Shown: positions 35,742 to 45,336, numbered from the stretch's first letter. The stretch is DNA of 64,000 bases from Bacillus sp. ISL-51 (GCF_018613535.1 NZ_JAGGQB010000005.1:558001-622000); one strand, 5' to 3'. Translations and numbers: made by a program. Notes: generated from the sequence alone by a model not told the origin.

Positions 35742-37109
35742 ATGAAACAAGCGATTTTAAAACGAACTGCCTTCAAACAATCTGCTGATCACAATCTCTC
35801 ATTATTTGCGCTTACTTGGCCGATATTTATTGAGGTTTCATTATATATGTTTATGGGGAACGCCGACACTCTTATGCTTAGCCAATACTCAGACAACAGT
35901 GTGGCGGCTGTGGGCGTCAGCAATCAGATCTTAAATTTAATTATCGTGATGTTCAGCTTCATTGCAACCGGCACAACAATCGTTATTTCGCAATTTTTAG
36001 GCTCTAAACAGAAAAAAGAAGCACAGGAAGTGGCATACGTTTCCATCGGGGCAAACTTTGTCATCAGCCTCGCGATCAGCGCCGCCGTTTTTTTCGCGGC
36101 CGTCCCGATGCTTCGTGTGATGGGCCTTTCAAATGAACTGATGCCTGATGCCAAAGTCTTTTTACAGGTGGTCGGCGGCCTTTCATTTATCCAAGCGCTG
36201 ATTATGACGTTCAGCGCCATCTTAAAAAGCTACGGCTATACGAAGGATACGATGTTTGTCACGATCGGAATGAATATATTAAATATCGCCGGTAACTTTC
36301 TTGTCATTTTCGGGCCGTTGGGCTTGCCGGTTCTCGGCGTCGCAGGAGTTGCGATGTCTACGTCCATCGCGCGGGTCATCGGATTAATTGCGATGATAAT
36401 GATCGTCAAAAAACGCATCGGCCTCGGCTTAACGTTTAAGAAAGTATTTCACGTCCATAAAGAGCACTTGCGCAAGCTGTTGAAAATCGGCATTCCGTCT
36501 GCCGGCGAACAGCTGTCTTACAACATTTCGCAAATGGTTGTCACTTATTTTATCGCCATCATGGGTGCACAGGCGCTGACGACAAAGGTGTACACGCAAA
36601 ACATCACCATGTTTATCCTTTTATTCGGGACAGCGATCAGCCAAGGCACACAAATTTTAATCGGCAGGTATATCGGCGCCAAACAATTTGATGACGCATA
36701 TCACCGCTGTATGAAAAGCCTGTATTGGGCGCTCGGCATTGCTGCGCTGACATCCCTTGTCATGACGCTGTTTTCAAAGGATCTGATCGGACTTTTCACA
36801 AACAGCCCGGACATTATCGCCACGGCGAGCATGCTGATTGCCATGACGATTATTCTTGAACCCGGCCGTTCATTTAATGTCATCATCATCAACTCGCTGC
36901 GGGCGGCCGGAGATGCGAAATTCCCCGTTTATATGGCGATGATTTCCATGTGGGGCATCGGCCTTCCTCTCGCATATCTGTTCGGCATCTATTTCGGATT
37001 CGGGCTGATGGGCGTGTGGATTTCCTTTATCGCGGATGAATGGGTCAGAGGCATTTTAATGTACAGAAGATGGCGGTCACGGATTTGGATTCAAAAAGGA
37101 ATCGCATAA
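35742..37109 (+). CDS. yisQ: YisQ, MATE-family efflux transporter
   Basis: Encodes 455 residues with about twelve hydrophobic segments. ALTWPIFIEVSLYMFMGNADTLMLSQYSDNSVAAVGVSNQI at the N-terminus is the characteristic MATE opening, and the pattern repeats in the second half (GIPSAGEQLSYNISQMVVTYFIAIMGAQALTTKVY). It exports cationic compounds using a sodium or proton gradient. The ATG follows AAAGGGG. Divergent from yisR, which could regulate it. Confidence 0.92.
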   Translation: MKQAILKRTAFKQSADHNLSLFALTWPIFIEVSLYMFMGNADTLMLSQYSDNSVAAVGVSNQILNLIIVMFSFIATGTTIVISQFLGSKQKKEAQEVAYVSIGANFVISLAISAAVFFAAVPMLRVMGLSNELMPDAKVFLQVVGGLSFIQALIMTFSAILKSYGYTKDTMFVTIGMNILNIAGNFLVIFGPLGLPVLGVAGVAMSTSIARVIGLIAMIMIVKKRIGLGLTFKKVFHVHKEHLRKLLKIGIPSAGEQLSYNISQMVVTYFIAIMGAQALTTKVYTQNITMFILLFGTAISQGTQILIGRYIGAKQFDDAYHRCMKSLYWALGIAALTSLVMTLFSKDLIGLFTNSPDIIATASMLIAMTIILEPGRSFNVIIINSLRAAGDAKFPVYMAMISMWGIGLPLAYLFGIYFGFGLMGVWISFIADEWVRGILMYRRWRSRIWIQKGIA

Positions 37110-37146
37110 ACGCCCGAAGCTTCGCAATGAAGCCGGGCGTTTTTTA
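37108..37146. terminator. Bidirectional terminator between yisQ and yisP
   Basis: AAACGCCCG (37108-37116) pairs with CGGGCGTTT (37134-37142); the inner arms GAAGCTTC.. and ..GAAGC extend the stem. T-tract on the plus side. Confidence 0.88.
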
Positions 37147-37887
37147 CGCTTGAGAAAGCATGTCTCTGATCTCTTTCAATTGTGTTTGATAACGTGAAGC
37201 CAAATCGCAAACGGCTGATTGCGAATATAACGGAAACAGCGGCATCGCTTCTGCGGCTTCCTCATAATACGCCTCCGCTTCAAAAGCGATATACTCCCAC
37301 ACATTGATAAAAGCCTTGTTGACCGTCTGGCTGCTGAGCTCTTCTTCCGTATAGCCGAACTGCTGCATCACTTGCCGCGGCAAGCGCTTTTTTTGACGTT
37401 TATCCGTTTCGATATCCCTGAGGAGGCGTGTCAGCTGAATGGCCACTCCCAGTGATACGGCGGCGTTGCGGAGCTTGTCTTGATTTCTGCGCGCGCATAT
37501 CGGCAGGATGAGTAAACCGATGGCGCCGCCCGTCTGATAGGCGTACATAAGCAGTTCATCAAGCTCGTCATATGTTCCTTTCTCTCTATCTTGCCTTTGG
37601 CCTGCGATGAATTCACAAAAGGGCTCTTCCTCTAATGTAAATTGCCGGCGGGCATCGCCTAGCGCCTCCCACAAAAAGCCGCCGGGGCTTGTCCCGTTGA
37701 GAAAGGCGTCCGCGGCCTGTTCAAAAAGGACAAGCTCATGAAGGTCAGCGAGCTGTTCGGCTTGATGAAACAAAGCCAGCACAGCCCATGCCGCCCGCCT
37801 GTTTTTCAGCGGAAGAGACGAAAAGGCTTTGTCACATAAGGGAAGATGCTTTTTAATGATTTGTCCGCACGTTTCATATTCGGTCAT
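37144..37887 (-). CDS. yisP: YisP, squalene/phytoene-synthase-family protein (farnesyl diphosphate phosphatase)
   Basis: Encodes 247 residues from the ATG at 37887, chosen over the GTG at 37896 because GGAG is too close to the latter. The two acidic motifs of head-to-head prenyl synthases are recognisable: TYDELDELLMYAYQTGGAIG near residue 115 and QLTRLLRDIETDKRQKKRLP near residue 165, the first being degenerate relative to DxxxD. In B. subtilis YisP acts mainly as a phosphatase making farnesol and influences biofilm and membrane microdomains. Sits between yisQ and asnO. Confidence 0.87.
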   Translation of the reverse strand: MTEYETCGQIIKKHLPLCDKAFSSLPLKNRRAAWAVLALFHQAEQLADLHELVLFEQAADAFLNGTSPGGFLWEALGDARRQFTLEEEPFCEFIAGQRQDREKGTYDELDELLMYAYQTGGAIGLLILPICARRNQDKLRNAAVSLGVAIQLTRLLRDIETDKRQKKRLPRQVMQQFGYTEEELSSQTVNKAFINVWEYIAFEAEAYYEEAAEAMPLFPLYSQSAVCDLASRYQTQLKEIRDMLSQA

Positions 37888-37933
37888 GTCACTCACTCCT
37901 CTATCTGTTTAGTTTATCATATGTTTCACAATG

Positions 37934-37966
37934 AAAAGACCGATATCCGTTAAAGGAAACCGGTCG
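37934..37966 (-). terminator. Possible terminator after asnO
   Basis: On the minus strand GACCGGTTTCC and GGATATCGGTC pair imperfectly around TTTAAC and run into TTTTC, between asnO and yisP. Confidence 0.5.
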
Positions 37967-37974
37967 CGGCACGG

Positions 37975-39816
37975 CTATTCTTCTATGTCGATGCGGTACG
38001 CCTCAAACCATGTATGGATCTGGGCGAGGTGGGCGATCAGCTGCGGACCTTTCATCAGCTGCCCGAACCACGGAACTTGAAAAGATGACCCCTCTGTTTC
38101 CAGCAGCATTTCTAATTTTTTTCTGTCCAGCAGCATGTGGAGCACGGAATCTTTTTCTTGTAAAATCGTTTTCAGCCATTCTGTGACGCCTTTTGTATAT
38201 TTCGGGTGATGGGTTTTCGGATACGGGCTTTTTTTGCGGTACAGAATATCGTCCGGCAGCAGGCCTTCGAGCGCTTTTCGTAAAATACCTTTCTCCCGAT
38301 TGTCATGCATTTTCATTTCCCACGGGATATTCCATACGTATTCCACCAGCCTGTGATCGGCAAACGGCACACGCACCTCAAGGCTGGCGCCCATGCTCAT
38401 GCGGTCTTTGCGGTCAAGCAGATTTGTCATAAACCACAGCATATTCAGGTAAAACAGCTGTCTTCTCGCTTTATCGGCGCCCGTCTCGCCGTCTAGCAGC
38501 GGTGTTTCCGCGATTGTTTCTTCATATCTTGCATTCACGTACTCTCTTAAGTGCAGCCGTTTTTGCCATTTTTCATCTAAGAGGGTGATCCTCTCCTCAG
38601 TAGACCTCATCCAAGGAAATCCTTCTTCTGCTGCCGCATGGTGAAACCACGGGTATCCCCCGAAAATTTCATCGGCACATTCTCCTGAAAGGCTGACGAC
38701 GAAGTCCTTTTTAATTTCGCGGCAAAACCACAGCAAAGAGGAATCAACATCGGCCATGCCCGGAAGATCTCTGACGAGAACGGATTCCTCAAGATGTTCT
38801 ACCAATTGATCTTGCGTGATGACACACTTATGGTGCTGTGTGCCGAATGCGCCTATCATTTTATCGATCCACGGGCCGTCGTCATTCGGCTGAAAAGCAC
38901 TCGCTTTAAAAAATCTGTCGTTCTCCTCGTAATCGATCGAATAAGTATGAAGCGGATCTCTTCCTTCTTTTTCAAAATGTTCTGCGGCAATGGCGGTGAT
39001 GGCGCTTGAATCAAGCCCGCCTGATAAAAATGTGCAAACCGGCACGTCGGAAACGAGCTGGCGCGTGACCGCATCTTGAAATAAGTACCGAACGTGAGCA
39101 GCCGTATCATGAAAGCTGTCTGTATGCGGTTCGCTTTTTACATTCCAATAACGCCATATGGACAAACCGTCTTTTGAAAAGGTGAGCGCGTGGGCGGGGC
39201 GGACCTCGTTAATCCCTTTGAAAACGCCGCTGCCGGGTGATCTGGACGGACCGAGGCCAAACACTTCGGCAAGCCCGATACTGTCTGTGCGGGCTTTCAC
39301 ATCAGGATGTGCGAGGATGGCTTTCAACTCTGAGCCAAACAGAAAAGAAGACCCATGTTCTTTATAAAAAAACGGTTTTACGCCGAGCCGGTCTCTTGCC
39401 GCAAACAACCGCTCCCGCTTTTCATCCCAAACCGCGAAGGCGAAAATGCCGTTCAAGCGGTGAACGCACTCCTCCTGCCACTCAATATAGCTATGCAGCA
39501 GCACCTCTGTATCAGATGTCCGTTCAAACCGGTGCCCACGCGCCTGCAGCTCTTTCCGCAAATCTTCTGTGTTATACAGCTCGCCATTATAAATAATCGT
39601 ATACGTTTCTCCTTGATGCGTGCAGGCCATCGGCTGGCGCCCGCCTTCAATATCAACGACTGAAAGTCTTTTATGTCCGAATAAAACATGGGGCTCTCCC
39701 CAAACGTTTGAATCATCAGGTCCCCGTTTTGAAAGAGTGTCTGTCATTTTGTTCATAATATGTTTCTCTTGGACGAGCTGCTTTTTAAAATCGATCCAAC
39801 CCGTAATTCCACACAT
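37975..39816 (-). CDS. asnO: AsnO, glutamine-hydrolysing asparagine synthetase
   Basis: Encodes 613 residues. The glutaminase nucleophile is Cys2 (MCGITGWIDF); the N-terminal Ntn domain shows IYNGELYN and SDTEVLLHSYIEW. The synthetase domain carries the PPi loop FLSGGLDSSAI near residue 256 and SGECADEIFGGYPWF near residue 375. AsnO is the sporulation-associated paralogue in B. subtilis, expressed under SigmaE; no SigmaE promoter was pinned down here. It may act on a substrate other than free aspartate, as several AsnB-type enzymes amidate cell-wall components. Confidence 0.94.
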   Translation of the reverse strand: MCGITGWIDFKKQLVQEKHIMNKMTDTLSKRGPDDSNVWGEPHVLFGHKRLSVVDIEGGRQPMACTHQGETYTIIYNGELYNTEDLRKELQARGHRFERTSDTEVLLHSYIEWQEECVHRLNGIFAFAVWDEKRERLFAARDRLGVKPFFYKEHGSSFLFGSELKAILAHPDVKARTDSIGLAEVFGLGPSRSPGSGVFKGINEVRPAHALTFSKDGLSIWRYWNVKSEPHTDSFHDTAAHVRYLFQDAVTRQLVSDVPVCTFLSGGLDSSAITAIAAEHFEKEGRDPLHTYSIDYEENDRFFKASAFQPNDDGPWIDKMIGAFGTQHHKCVITQDQLVEHLEESVLVRDLPGMADVDSSLLWFCREIKKDFVVSLSGECADEIFGGYPWFHHAAAEEGFPWMRSTEERITLLDEKWQKRLHLREYVNARYEETIAETPLLDGETGADKARRQLFYLNMLWFMTNLLDRKDRMSMGASLEVRVPFADHRLVEYVWNIPWEMKMHDNREKGILRKALEGLLPDDILYRKKSPYPKTHHPKYTKGVTEWLKTILQEKDSVLHMLLDRKKLEMLLETEGSSFQVPWFGQLMKGPQLIAHLAQIHTWFEAYRIDIEE

Positions 39817-39989
39817 GTGATATCAGCTCCAATCCCGTTTCTGTCGGTTTCAAATTCGTTTCTATCAGCACTTTACCCAGTTTATGCAGAGAAACACAGA
39901 TAGTTGATTTGTCCCAGTAAGAGTTGTATGAGACAAGCTTGAAATGGAAAGAACGGAAGAGAAGAAAAAACAAAGGAGACCGGCGCAAA

Positions 39990-40535
39990 ATGAAACGAAA
40001 ACAGCTTTTTTCAGAAAAGAACAAATGGGAGCGCGGGACGCTGATGATAGAGGACGGCATCTGCCTTGTTGAGAACGGGGATGGAGACATTCTGCTTGCT
40101 GAAAGCCTCGGAAACGCTGCCGTATTTATTAAACTTGACGGCAAATGGCAGCCGTCCCGGATTCAAGGCAATACAGCCGAGGTGGGTTCCGGGGGAACGA
40201 TTGTCCTTTCGGGCGGGGAAACGATCCGTTATGAAAAGACGGTGAAACGGCCGCTTTTGGACTTGCTGGACTCACTTGATGATGAAACGTTTCTCTTGTT
40301 TCTGAAGCATTTGCACGGGTTCGGCCTGTCTGTATATGATTGTGTTTTTTCCTACAACCAAGCGATGTTCTCCGGTGAAGGCGTATCGTTCTACCACTTT
40401 TCGGCAGATGACGCCCAGTGCGCCCTACAGCATCACCGCGGCAGCTCGGGGAAAAACGATCGGTTTGAATGGACGGCGTCGGACGGGCGGCGCTCCATCA
40501 TGTATTCAACCGCAAAACACGGCGGGACAGCGTAA
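39990..40535 (+). CDS. yisN: YisN, uncharacterised protein
   Basis: Encodes 181 residues if started at the ATG at 39990 (MKRKQLFSEKNKWERG), which is twelve bases after AAAGGAG; an in-frame start further upstream is possible and would add a very basic leader. The first 80 residues look like a beta-rich domain (MIEDGICLVENGDGDILLAES... GGETIRYEKTV), the rest mixed with DDETFLLFLKHLHGFGLSVYDCVF. No known catalytic motif. The name rests on position between asnO and wprA. Divergent from asnO. Confidence 0.6.
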   Translation: MKRKQLFSEKNKWERGTLMIEDGICLVENGDGDILLAESLGNAAVFIKLDGKWQPSRIQGNTAEVGSGGTIVLSGGETIRYEKTVKRPLLDLLDSLDDETFLLFLKHLHGFGLSVYDCVFSYNQAMFSGEGVSFYHFSADDAQCALQHHRGSSGKNDRFEWTASDGRRSIMYSTAKHGGTA

Positions 40536-40537
40536 GT

Positions 40538-40575
40538 AAAACAGGCGGCGCCCTTTAAAGACGCCGCCTGTTTTT
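40538..40575. terminator. Bidirectional terminator between yisN and wprA
   Basis: AAAACAGGCGGCG (40538-40550) pairs with CGCCGCCTGTTTT (40562-40574) over 13 bases; T-tracts on both strands. Confidence 0.92.
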
Positions 40576-43258
40576 ATTTTCCGACAGTTACTTTGACTGC
40601 TTTGCTTTCTTGTTTATCCGTATCGGCAGCCGTCACATAAAGCACGGTGCCTGCTTTTTGTTTTTTGATTTTGACGGAGAACGCGCCTTTTTGATCAGCT
40701 TTCTGCGTCGCGATTACTTTTTTCGCTTTATTTTTGACGGTGATTTTCGCTTGGCTGTTTGCTTTTCCTTTAACCGCCGTGTCTTTTGATGTCACTTTGC
40801 TGACCTTAGGCGCGGCGGACGGGGTTCCTTTGGCTGTGACAATGGTGACAGATGTTTTTGCGTCATCTTTAGCAGCTTTCACTTGTAAAACGGTGTCTTT
40901 TTTCTGCATCGGGATATTCACTTTAAATTTGCCGTCTTTACCTGCTTTAGCGCTGCCGAGTTTTTTCTTGCCGTTCATGACTTCAATGGCCGTGCCCTCT
41001 TTCGCTTTTCCTCTGACAGCTGTCTGTGTGCTTTCAAGCTTGTTGATTTCAAGGCCTAAATCAACGGCGCTGACTGCCTTCATGATATTCAGGCGGCCGT
41101 GGCCGGAATGCCAGTCAACTCCCGGGATGACAGGAATCGGAATCGGGTCGCCATTGTCATCATACAGCTCTTCTTCTTGGCCGTCCTCGCTTTTAAACGA
41201 AATATCGTCCGCGGTCTGCTTTAATTTGGCTTCCACTTCATTCGGCTTGAGCTTCGGATTTTGGGACAGCAGCAAGCCTGCGGCAGCCGATACATGCGGC
41301 GCGGCCATTGACGTGCCGCTCATATACGTTACATTTCCATTCGGCACGAGACTCGGAATATCAGACCCGGGCGCTGTCAAATCGAGCCCTTTTCCATAGT
41401 TTGAGAAATCAGCCGTCATATCCATCCGATTGCTTGCGCCGACAGAGATGACATATTTTGATGAAGCCGGATAGGACAGCTCATTCTGGCCTTCATTTCC
41501 GCTTGCCGCGGCAATAACGACATTTTTTGATGCCGCATATTTCAGGGCAAATTCAAGCACACGGCTGTATGCTCCGCCGAGACTCAAGTTAATGACTTTC
41601 GCTCCCTTGTCGGCCGCATATTTAATGCCAAGGGCGATTTGCTCTGTATCTCCCGAACCTGTAGAATCCAGCACTTTTACGGGAATAATGCCGGCTTTAG
41701 CATTCAGTCCTGCCATAGAGTAACTGTTATCGCTTTTCGCGGCAATAATCCCGGCAACATGTGTGCCATGCCCTTGATCATCAAGCGCACTGTTTGTTCT
41801 GTTTACAAAATCGTGCCCTAAATCGGTCCTTACCTTTCCCTTCAGATCAGCAAGTGTGCTGTCTACTCCTGTATCCACGACAGCGATGAGCGTGTCATTG
41901 AGCTTGCGTTTTGACAGCAGCGATGACGCCTGGTCAAATTTCACATCCGCTCCTTTTATACCCCCGTCCGCGCCGCCGTTTTTCAGTGACCATTGGTAAG
42001 GATACTGAATGTCGGCCGACTGGCTTTTGTATTCACGCACAGGTTCGGCAAATTCAACAGCCGGCAGTTTTGACAGTAAAGATGCCGTGTCCTTCACCCG
42101 TTTGGGGCTGATAGAGTATGTGCCGTTTTGTTTTTGATCTTTCGGCATTTCAAAGGAATAAAGGTTGTCAAACAGTTTCTTCGCCTGCTTGATTTGGGAT
42201 ATATCTTTTTTAGATTGCGCGCTTGCCTTGAAGCCTGCTGCTTCTTTAGTGACTGCGGCAAGGCTTTTGTTATGTTTTAATTTAAAAATCACTTTCTGCA
42301 TCTGAACTTTGCTTTCAGGAGCCAGCTTGTTTTCTGTTAAAAATGCTCCGGCTGTTTTGCCTTTTAAGCTGTGAATGTGAAGCTTATTTGCTTGCTGTTT
42401 CATTTCTTTTTTCAAATAAGAAGGTGCCGATTGCAATGCGGCGGCATATAGCCGTTCAATCGCTTTTTGGTCTTTGTCAGTCACCGTGTATGAGGAATTG
42501 CTTCCGTTTTCAGCCGTGTCGCTGAACAGCGGCTTCAATGTCACAAGATCCTGATAGATTTCGGTTCTAGCTTTTTTGTTGAAAACGAGTTTTGCTGCGA
42601 TAAACGGGGCGGCTTTGTAATAGAGCTTAGACAGTTCTTTTCCTGAAGCTGTTTGATTCAGCTCTTGATCACGAATCGTTCTCAGATCCTTTAAAATACC
42701 GGTTCCCGCTTTTTTCTGGCTGACGCTCATTTCTACAGGGCAGGATTCCTCCTGTTCAAGATCTGCCGGCTGGAGCGTTGTGCCTTTATAGCTGATAGTG
42801 TAGGCTGCTTTTTTTGCGCTTTCGTTTTGAATGCTGCCCTCTTCCTCAGAATCTTCCCCTAAGTACTCTACTTTTATGTAGTAAGGGCCTTGCCAGGCAT
42901 GCGGAACGTTGATTTCGCTTTTCTCTTGGTCTGTGTAAGAACGGTACATGTCAAACGTGTCGCCGCTGAGGGCTTTCTCTTTGCTGGAGTAGACGGATAC
43001 ATTTAAGAAGGATTGACTGCTTACGGTTAACGCCATATGTGAATCTTTTGATACTTCATCTTTACTCGGCGTTATTTTATACCAAACTGATTGTTCCGGC
43101 TCATCAATCACTCCGGACTGTGCCTTTCCGTTTTCCAAGGCTTGTGCTTGCTCAATCGGCTCTGCGGCAGATACTTCTGAAAACGGAGCGGCGAGGCTCA
43201 GCACAAGAGCCGCTGTCAAAATGGCCGCCCCAAACGATATGAATCTCTTTCGTCTCAT
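40574..43258 (-). CDS. wprA: WprA, cell-wall-associated subtilisin-like protease
   Basis: Encodes 894 residues. A signal peptide (MRRKRFISFGAAILTAALVL...) probably ends near AAEP (residue 32). Residues about 33-410 form the CWBP23 part and propeptide-like region. The S8 domain follows, with Asp462 (AVVDTGVDS), His497 (DQGHGTHVAG), oxyanion Asn588 (AAASGNEG) and Ser650 (MSGTSMAAP). Two tandem Ig-like repeats of about 80 residues (VRGKAKEGTAIEV..., VKGKANSQAKITV...) finish the protein and are very Lys-rich, suited to wall binding. In B. subtilis it is processed to CWBP52 and CWBP23 and helps quality control of secreted proteins. Confidence 0.95.
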   Translation of the reverse strand: MRRKRFISFGAAILTAALVLSLAAPFSEVSAAEPIEQAQALENGKAQSGVIDEPEQSVWYKITPSKDEVSKDSHMALTVSSQSFLNVSVYSSKEKALSGDTFDMYRSYTDQEKSEINVPHAWQGPYYIKVEYLGEDSEEEGSIQNESAKKAAYTISYKGTTLQPADLEQEESCPVEMSVSQKKAGTGILKDLRTIRDQELNQTASGKELSKLYYKAAPFIAAKLVFNKKARTEIYQDLVTLKPLFSDTAENGSNSSYTVTDKDQKAIERLYAAALQSAPSYLKKEMKQQANKLHIHSLKGKTAGAFLTENKLAPESKVQMQKVIFKLKHNKSLAAVTKEAAGFKASAQSKKDISQIKQAKKLFDNLYSFEMPKDQKQNGTYSISPKRVKDTASLLSKLPAVEFAEPVREYKSQSADIQYPYQWSLKNGGADGGIKGADVKFDQASSLLSKRKLNDTLIAVVDTGVDSTLADLKGKVRTDLGHDFVNRTNSALDDQGHGTHVAGIIAAKSDNSYSMAGLNAKAGIIPVKVLDSTGSGDTEQIALGIKYAADKGAKVINLSLGGAYSRVLEFALKYAASKNVVIAAASGNEGQNELSYPASSKYVISVGASNRMDMTADFSNYGKGLDLTAPGSDIPSLVPNGNVTYMSGTSMAAPHVSAAAGLLLSQNPKLKPNEVEAKLKQTADDISFKSEDGQEEELYDDNGDPIPIPVIPGVDWHSGHGRLNIMKAVSAVDLGLEINKLESTQTAVRGKAKEGTAIEVMNGKKKLGSAKAGKDGKFKVNIPMQKKDTVLQVKAAKDDAKTSVTIVTAKGTPSAAPKVSKVTSKDTAVKGKANSQAKITVKNKAKKVIATQKADQKGAFSVKIKKQKAGTVLYVTAADTDKQESKAVKVTVGK

Positions 43259-43548
43259 CTCGGAATCCCCCTATTCTTCTTTGATTCTCTTGAAGAGTAG
43301 CACAATCCCAAGGAAACAGATACCCAGTAAAGGAATATTTAAGGATATGTTAAAATACTCGGAAATCGGATAGGTCCATTTACGCCAAAATATTGCGGAA
43401 GAAGAATGTGCGGCCGGCACGTCCGGTTCGGATTAGAACGGTCTTTTACGATCCATTCTCCGCCCCATGTTTTCATTACATTTCTCATTTGGCAGCACCA
43501 ACCTTCTTCAGTAATGTTACTGTTGAGTATGAAGGCATAACCTGCAAA
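43259..43548. other. Non-coding stretch upstream of wprA
   Basis: About 290 bases without a supported gene. Short frames on the minus strand have no ribosome site and no recognisable family. The wprA leader contains CTCTTCAAGAG (43287-43297, either strand), a short hairpin ahead of the ribosome site. I could not locate a confident promoter. Confidence 0.5.
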
Positions 43549-43574
43549 TAAAAAAACCCGGATCGGCATCCGGG
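43549..43574 (-). terminator. Terminator after yisL
   Basis: CCCGGAT (43557-43563) and ATCCGGG (43568-43574) pair perfectly around CGGC, and the minus strand continues TTTTTTTA. Confidence 0.9.
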
Positions 43575-43589
43575 CCATAAAGTCATCAG

Positions 43590-43946
43590 TTAAAATAAGT
43601 GAAAGCCGATCGGCAAATGCAGGCCGAGTAAAACCGTCAGGATGAGAACGATGATAAAACCGATCCACATGCCCGCAGTCGATTTGCCTTTCTTCTTGCG
43701 GATCAGAAGCATTTCCATCAGGCCGATGGTAATGATGCCGAGCAGCATTTTGCCGGCGTATTCTCCGTTCCAGTTAGCAAAACGGACAAACAGCTCAGCG
43801 CCGGTCAGAATAATAATAATATAGAATAAGCGCAGAATCATATGCGTGATTTTCGCGCCCTTCGCTTTTCCGGAATCGTACATCCCGTAGCTGACAAACA
43901 CCAGAATAAGCGCAATGACCCATGATGTAATATGCCAATGTGTCAT
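43590..43946 (-). CDS. yisL: YisL, DUF1516 membrane protein
   Basis: Encodes 118 residues from the ATG at 43946 (MTHWHITSWVIALILVF), giving the B. subtilis length. Four hydrophobic segments are separated by short loops, with the conserved ILRLFYIIIILTGAELFVRFANWNGEYAGK in the centre and LLGLHLPIGFHLF at the end. Function unknown. Transcribed after yisK on the same strand, about 90 bases away, with its own terminator. Confidence 0.92.
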   Translation of the reverse strand: MTHWHITSWVIALILVFVSYGMYDSGKAKGAKITHMILRLFYIIIILTGAELFVRFANWNGEYAGKMLLGIITIGLMEMLLIRKKKGKSTAGMWIGFIIVLILTVLLGLHLPIGFHLF

Positions 43947-44039
43947 AATTTTCAATTCCCCCTATCAGATCAATCTGCCTCACTTATGGTACCACAACAA
44001 GCCGCCAGGAAGCATTATCAATTGCAGAAAGACACACAA

Positions 44040-44945
44040 TTATCCGATTTGATTCGACAGCGTGCCGATCGGCTCAATCGTAATGTCAATGCGATCGCCC
44101 GGTTTCAGAAATTTCGGCGGCTGAAAACCTTTGCCGACGCCCGACGGTGTTCCCGTCGCTATAATATCTCCGGCTTCAAGCGTCATTCCTTTTGAAAGCG
44201 CCTCAATCAATTCCGCGATCGGAAAAATCATGTCGCCTGCCGAACCGGATTGGCGCAGTTCCCCGTTCACCCGCGTCTCAACCTTCAGGCTTTGCGGATC
44301 GCTGACCGCGGACTTATGTACAATGACCGGTCCCATCGGACACGTCGTATCAAGGCTTTTGCCGATAAAAAACTGTTTATGTTTTTGTTGCAGATCGCGC
44401 GCTGTAATATCGTTCACAATGGTGTATCCGAATATATAATCGTGCGCTTCTTCTTTGGAAATGTGCGATCCGTTTTTTGAAATGACGACCGCGAGCTCTC
44501 CCTCATAATCAAGCTGGTCCGTTACGCCGGCGTGGCTTTTGACTGTATCGCCGTGGCCGATAACGGTTGTCGGCGACTTGGTAAATACCATGGGGTGCTC
44601 CGGAATATCCGCTTCACTTCCCATTTCAATGGCGTGATCCCGATAATTTTTCCCGATGCAGATCACATTCTTTGAAGGTCTGGGAATAGGCGCACAGAGC
44701 TTCACGTCAGACAGCGCATACATAAATGACCCGGACTCATCATTTGGTTTTTTCGCCCATTCCGCAAGCTGCCGGGCGTGCGCGGCAAACTTATCTCCTT
44801 TTTCAATACATTCCATCAGCGAACCCGGAATCGTCTCAAGTTCAAACAGTCTTTTTTCAGCCTTTTGCAAATCTAAGATTTTGTCATCATCAATGATCAG
44901 ACCGACAAACTTTCGGTTGTTCAGTTCCCCTGTCGCAAATTTCAT
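44040..44945 (-). CDS. yisK: YisK, fumarylacetoacetate-hydrolase-family protein
   Basis: Encodes 301 residues. The FAH fold is marked by NVICIGKNYRDHAIEMG near residue 98, the metal ligands in LDYEGELAVVISKNG (Glu-x-Glu near residue 148) and KSLDTTCPMGPVIVH. The C-terminal DIIATGTPSGVGKGF is also typical. In B. subtilis YisK has oxaloacetate decarboxylase activity and its overproduction alters cell width through Mbl; both points are from memory. Divergent from yisI. Confidence 0.93.
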   Translation of the reverse strand: MKFATGELNNRKFVGLIIDDDKILDLQKAEKRLFELETIPGSLMECIEKGDKFAAHARQLAEWAKKPNDESGSFMYALSDVKLCAPIPRPSKNVICIGKNYRDHAIEMGSEADIPEHPMVFTKSPTTVIGHGDTVKSHAGVTDQLDYEGELAVVISKNGSHISKEEAHDYIFGYTIVNDITARDLQQKHKQFFIGKSLDTTCPMGPVIVHKSAVSDPQSLKVETRVNGELRQSGSAGDMIFPIAELIEALSKGMTLEAGDIIATGTPSGVGKGFQPPKFLKPGDRIDITIEPIGTLSNQIG

Positions 44946-45062
44946 GTTAATCCCCCATCATTTTTAAATCTGCCGTTCCTCTATTTATTCTTTCTCCGAG
45001 GACGGAAATCCTTTTTTCATCACAGGAAAAGAGTATCAAATATTGTCACTTTTTTAGTCATA

Positions 45063-45092
45063 TTGACGAAAGAAAACCTTCGCGGATAAAAT
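45063..45092 (+). promoter_or_regulatory. Candidate SigmaA promoter of yisI
   Basis: TTGACG (45063-45068) and TAAAAT (45087-45092) are 18 bases apart, about 60 bases upstream of the yisI start. Confidence 0.6.
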
Positions 45093-45150
45093 AGGTTATA
45101 CTACTAGCATCCTATGTTTTCCAAAATAATCGAGAATTGGAGATCACACG

Positions 45151-45336
45151 ATGAACAGAAAAATTGAAGAAATGAGATTGACCTTATTCGAAACAGCACA
45201 AAAATTCGGAATCAATGCGACAGAGACTATCCGGTGCAGCCAAGAGCTGGACATCCTCTTAAACGGATGCCGGGCTCAGCTCATCCGATGTGAACAAACC
45301 AAAGACACCAAGGAGCCCGCGGGGCAGACAAATTAA
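45151..45336 (+). CDS. yisI: YisI, Spo0E-like Spo0A-phosphate phosphatase
   Basis: Encodes 61 residues, MNRKIEEMRLTLFETAQKFG.... The Spo0E signature S-Q-E-L-D lies in CSQELDILLNG near residues 30-40, on the second helix of an antiparallel pair. Members dephosphorylate Spo0A~P and so delay sporulation. The ATG follows TTGGAGAT at usual spacing. The polar C-terminal tail (CEQTKDTKEPAGQTN) is not conserved in the family. Confidence 0.85.
   Translation: MNRKIEEMRLTLFETAQKFGINATETIRCSQELDILLNGCRAQLIRCEQTKDTKEPAGQTN

Noticed and set aside
40734-41399. 221-codon plus-strand frame opposite wprA
   Set aside because: Antisense shadow of the Lys-rich tail and protease domain; hydrophobic composition is an artefact of complementary codons.
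43339-43668. 109-codon minus-strand frame overlapping yisL
   Set aside because: It overlaps the end of yisL and crosses its terminator; no ribosome site and no known family.
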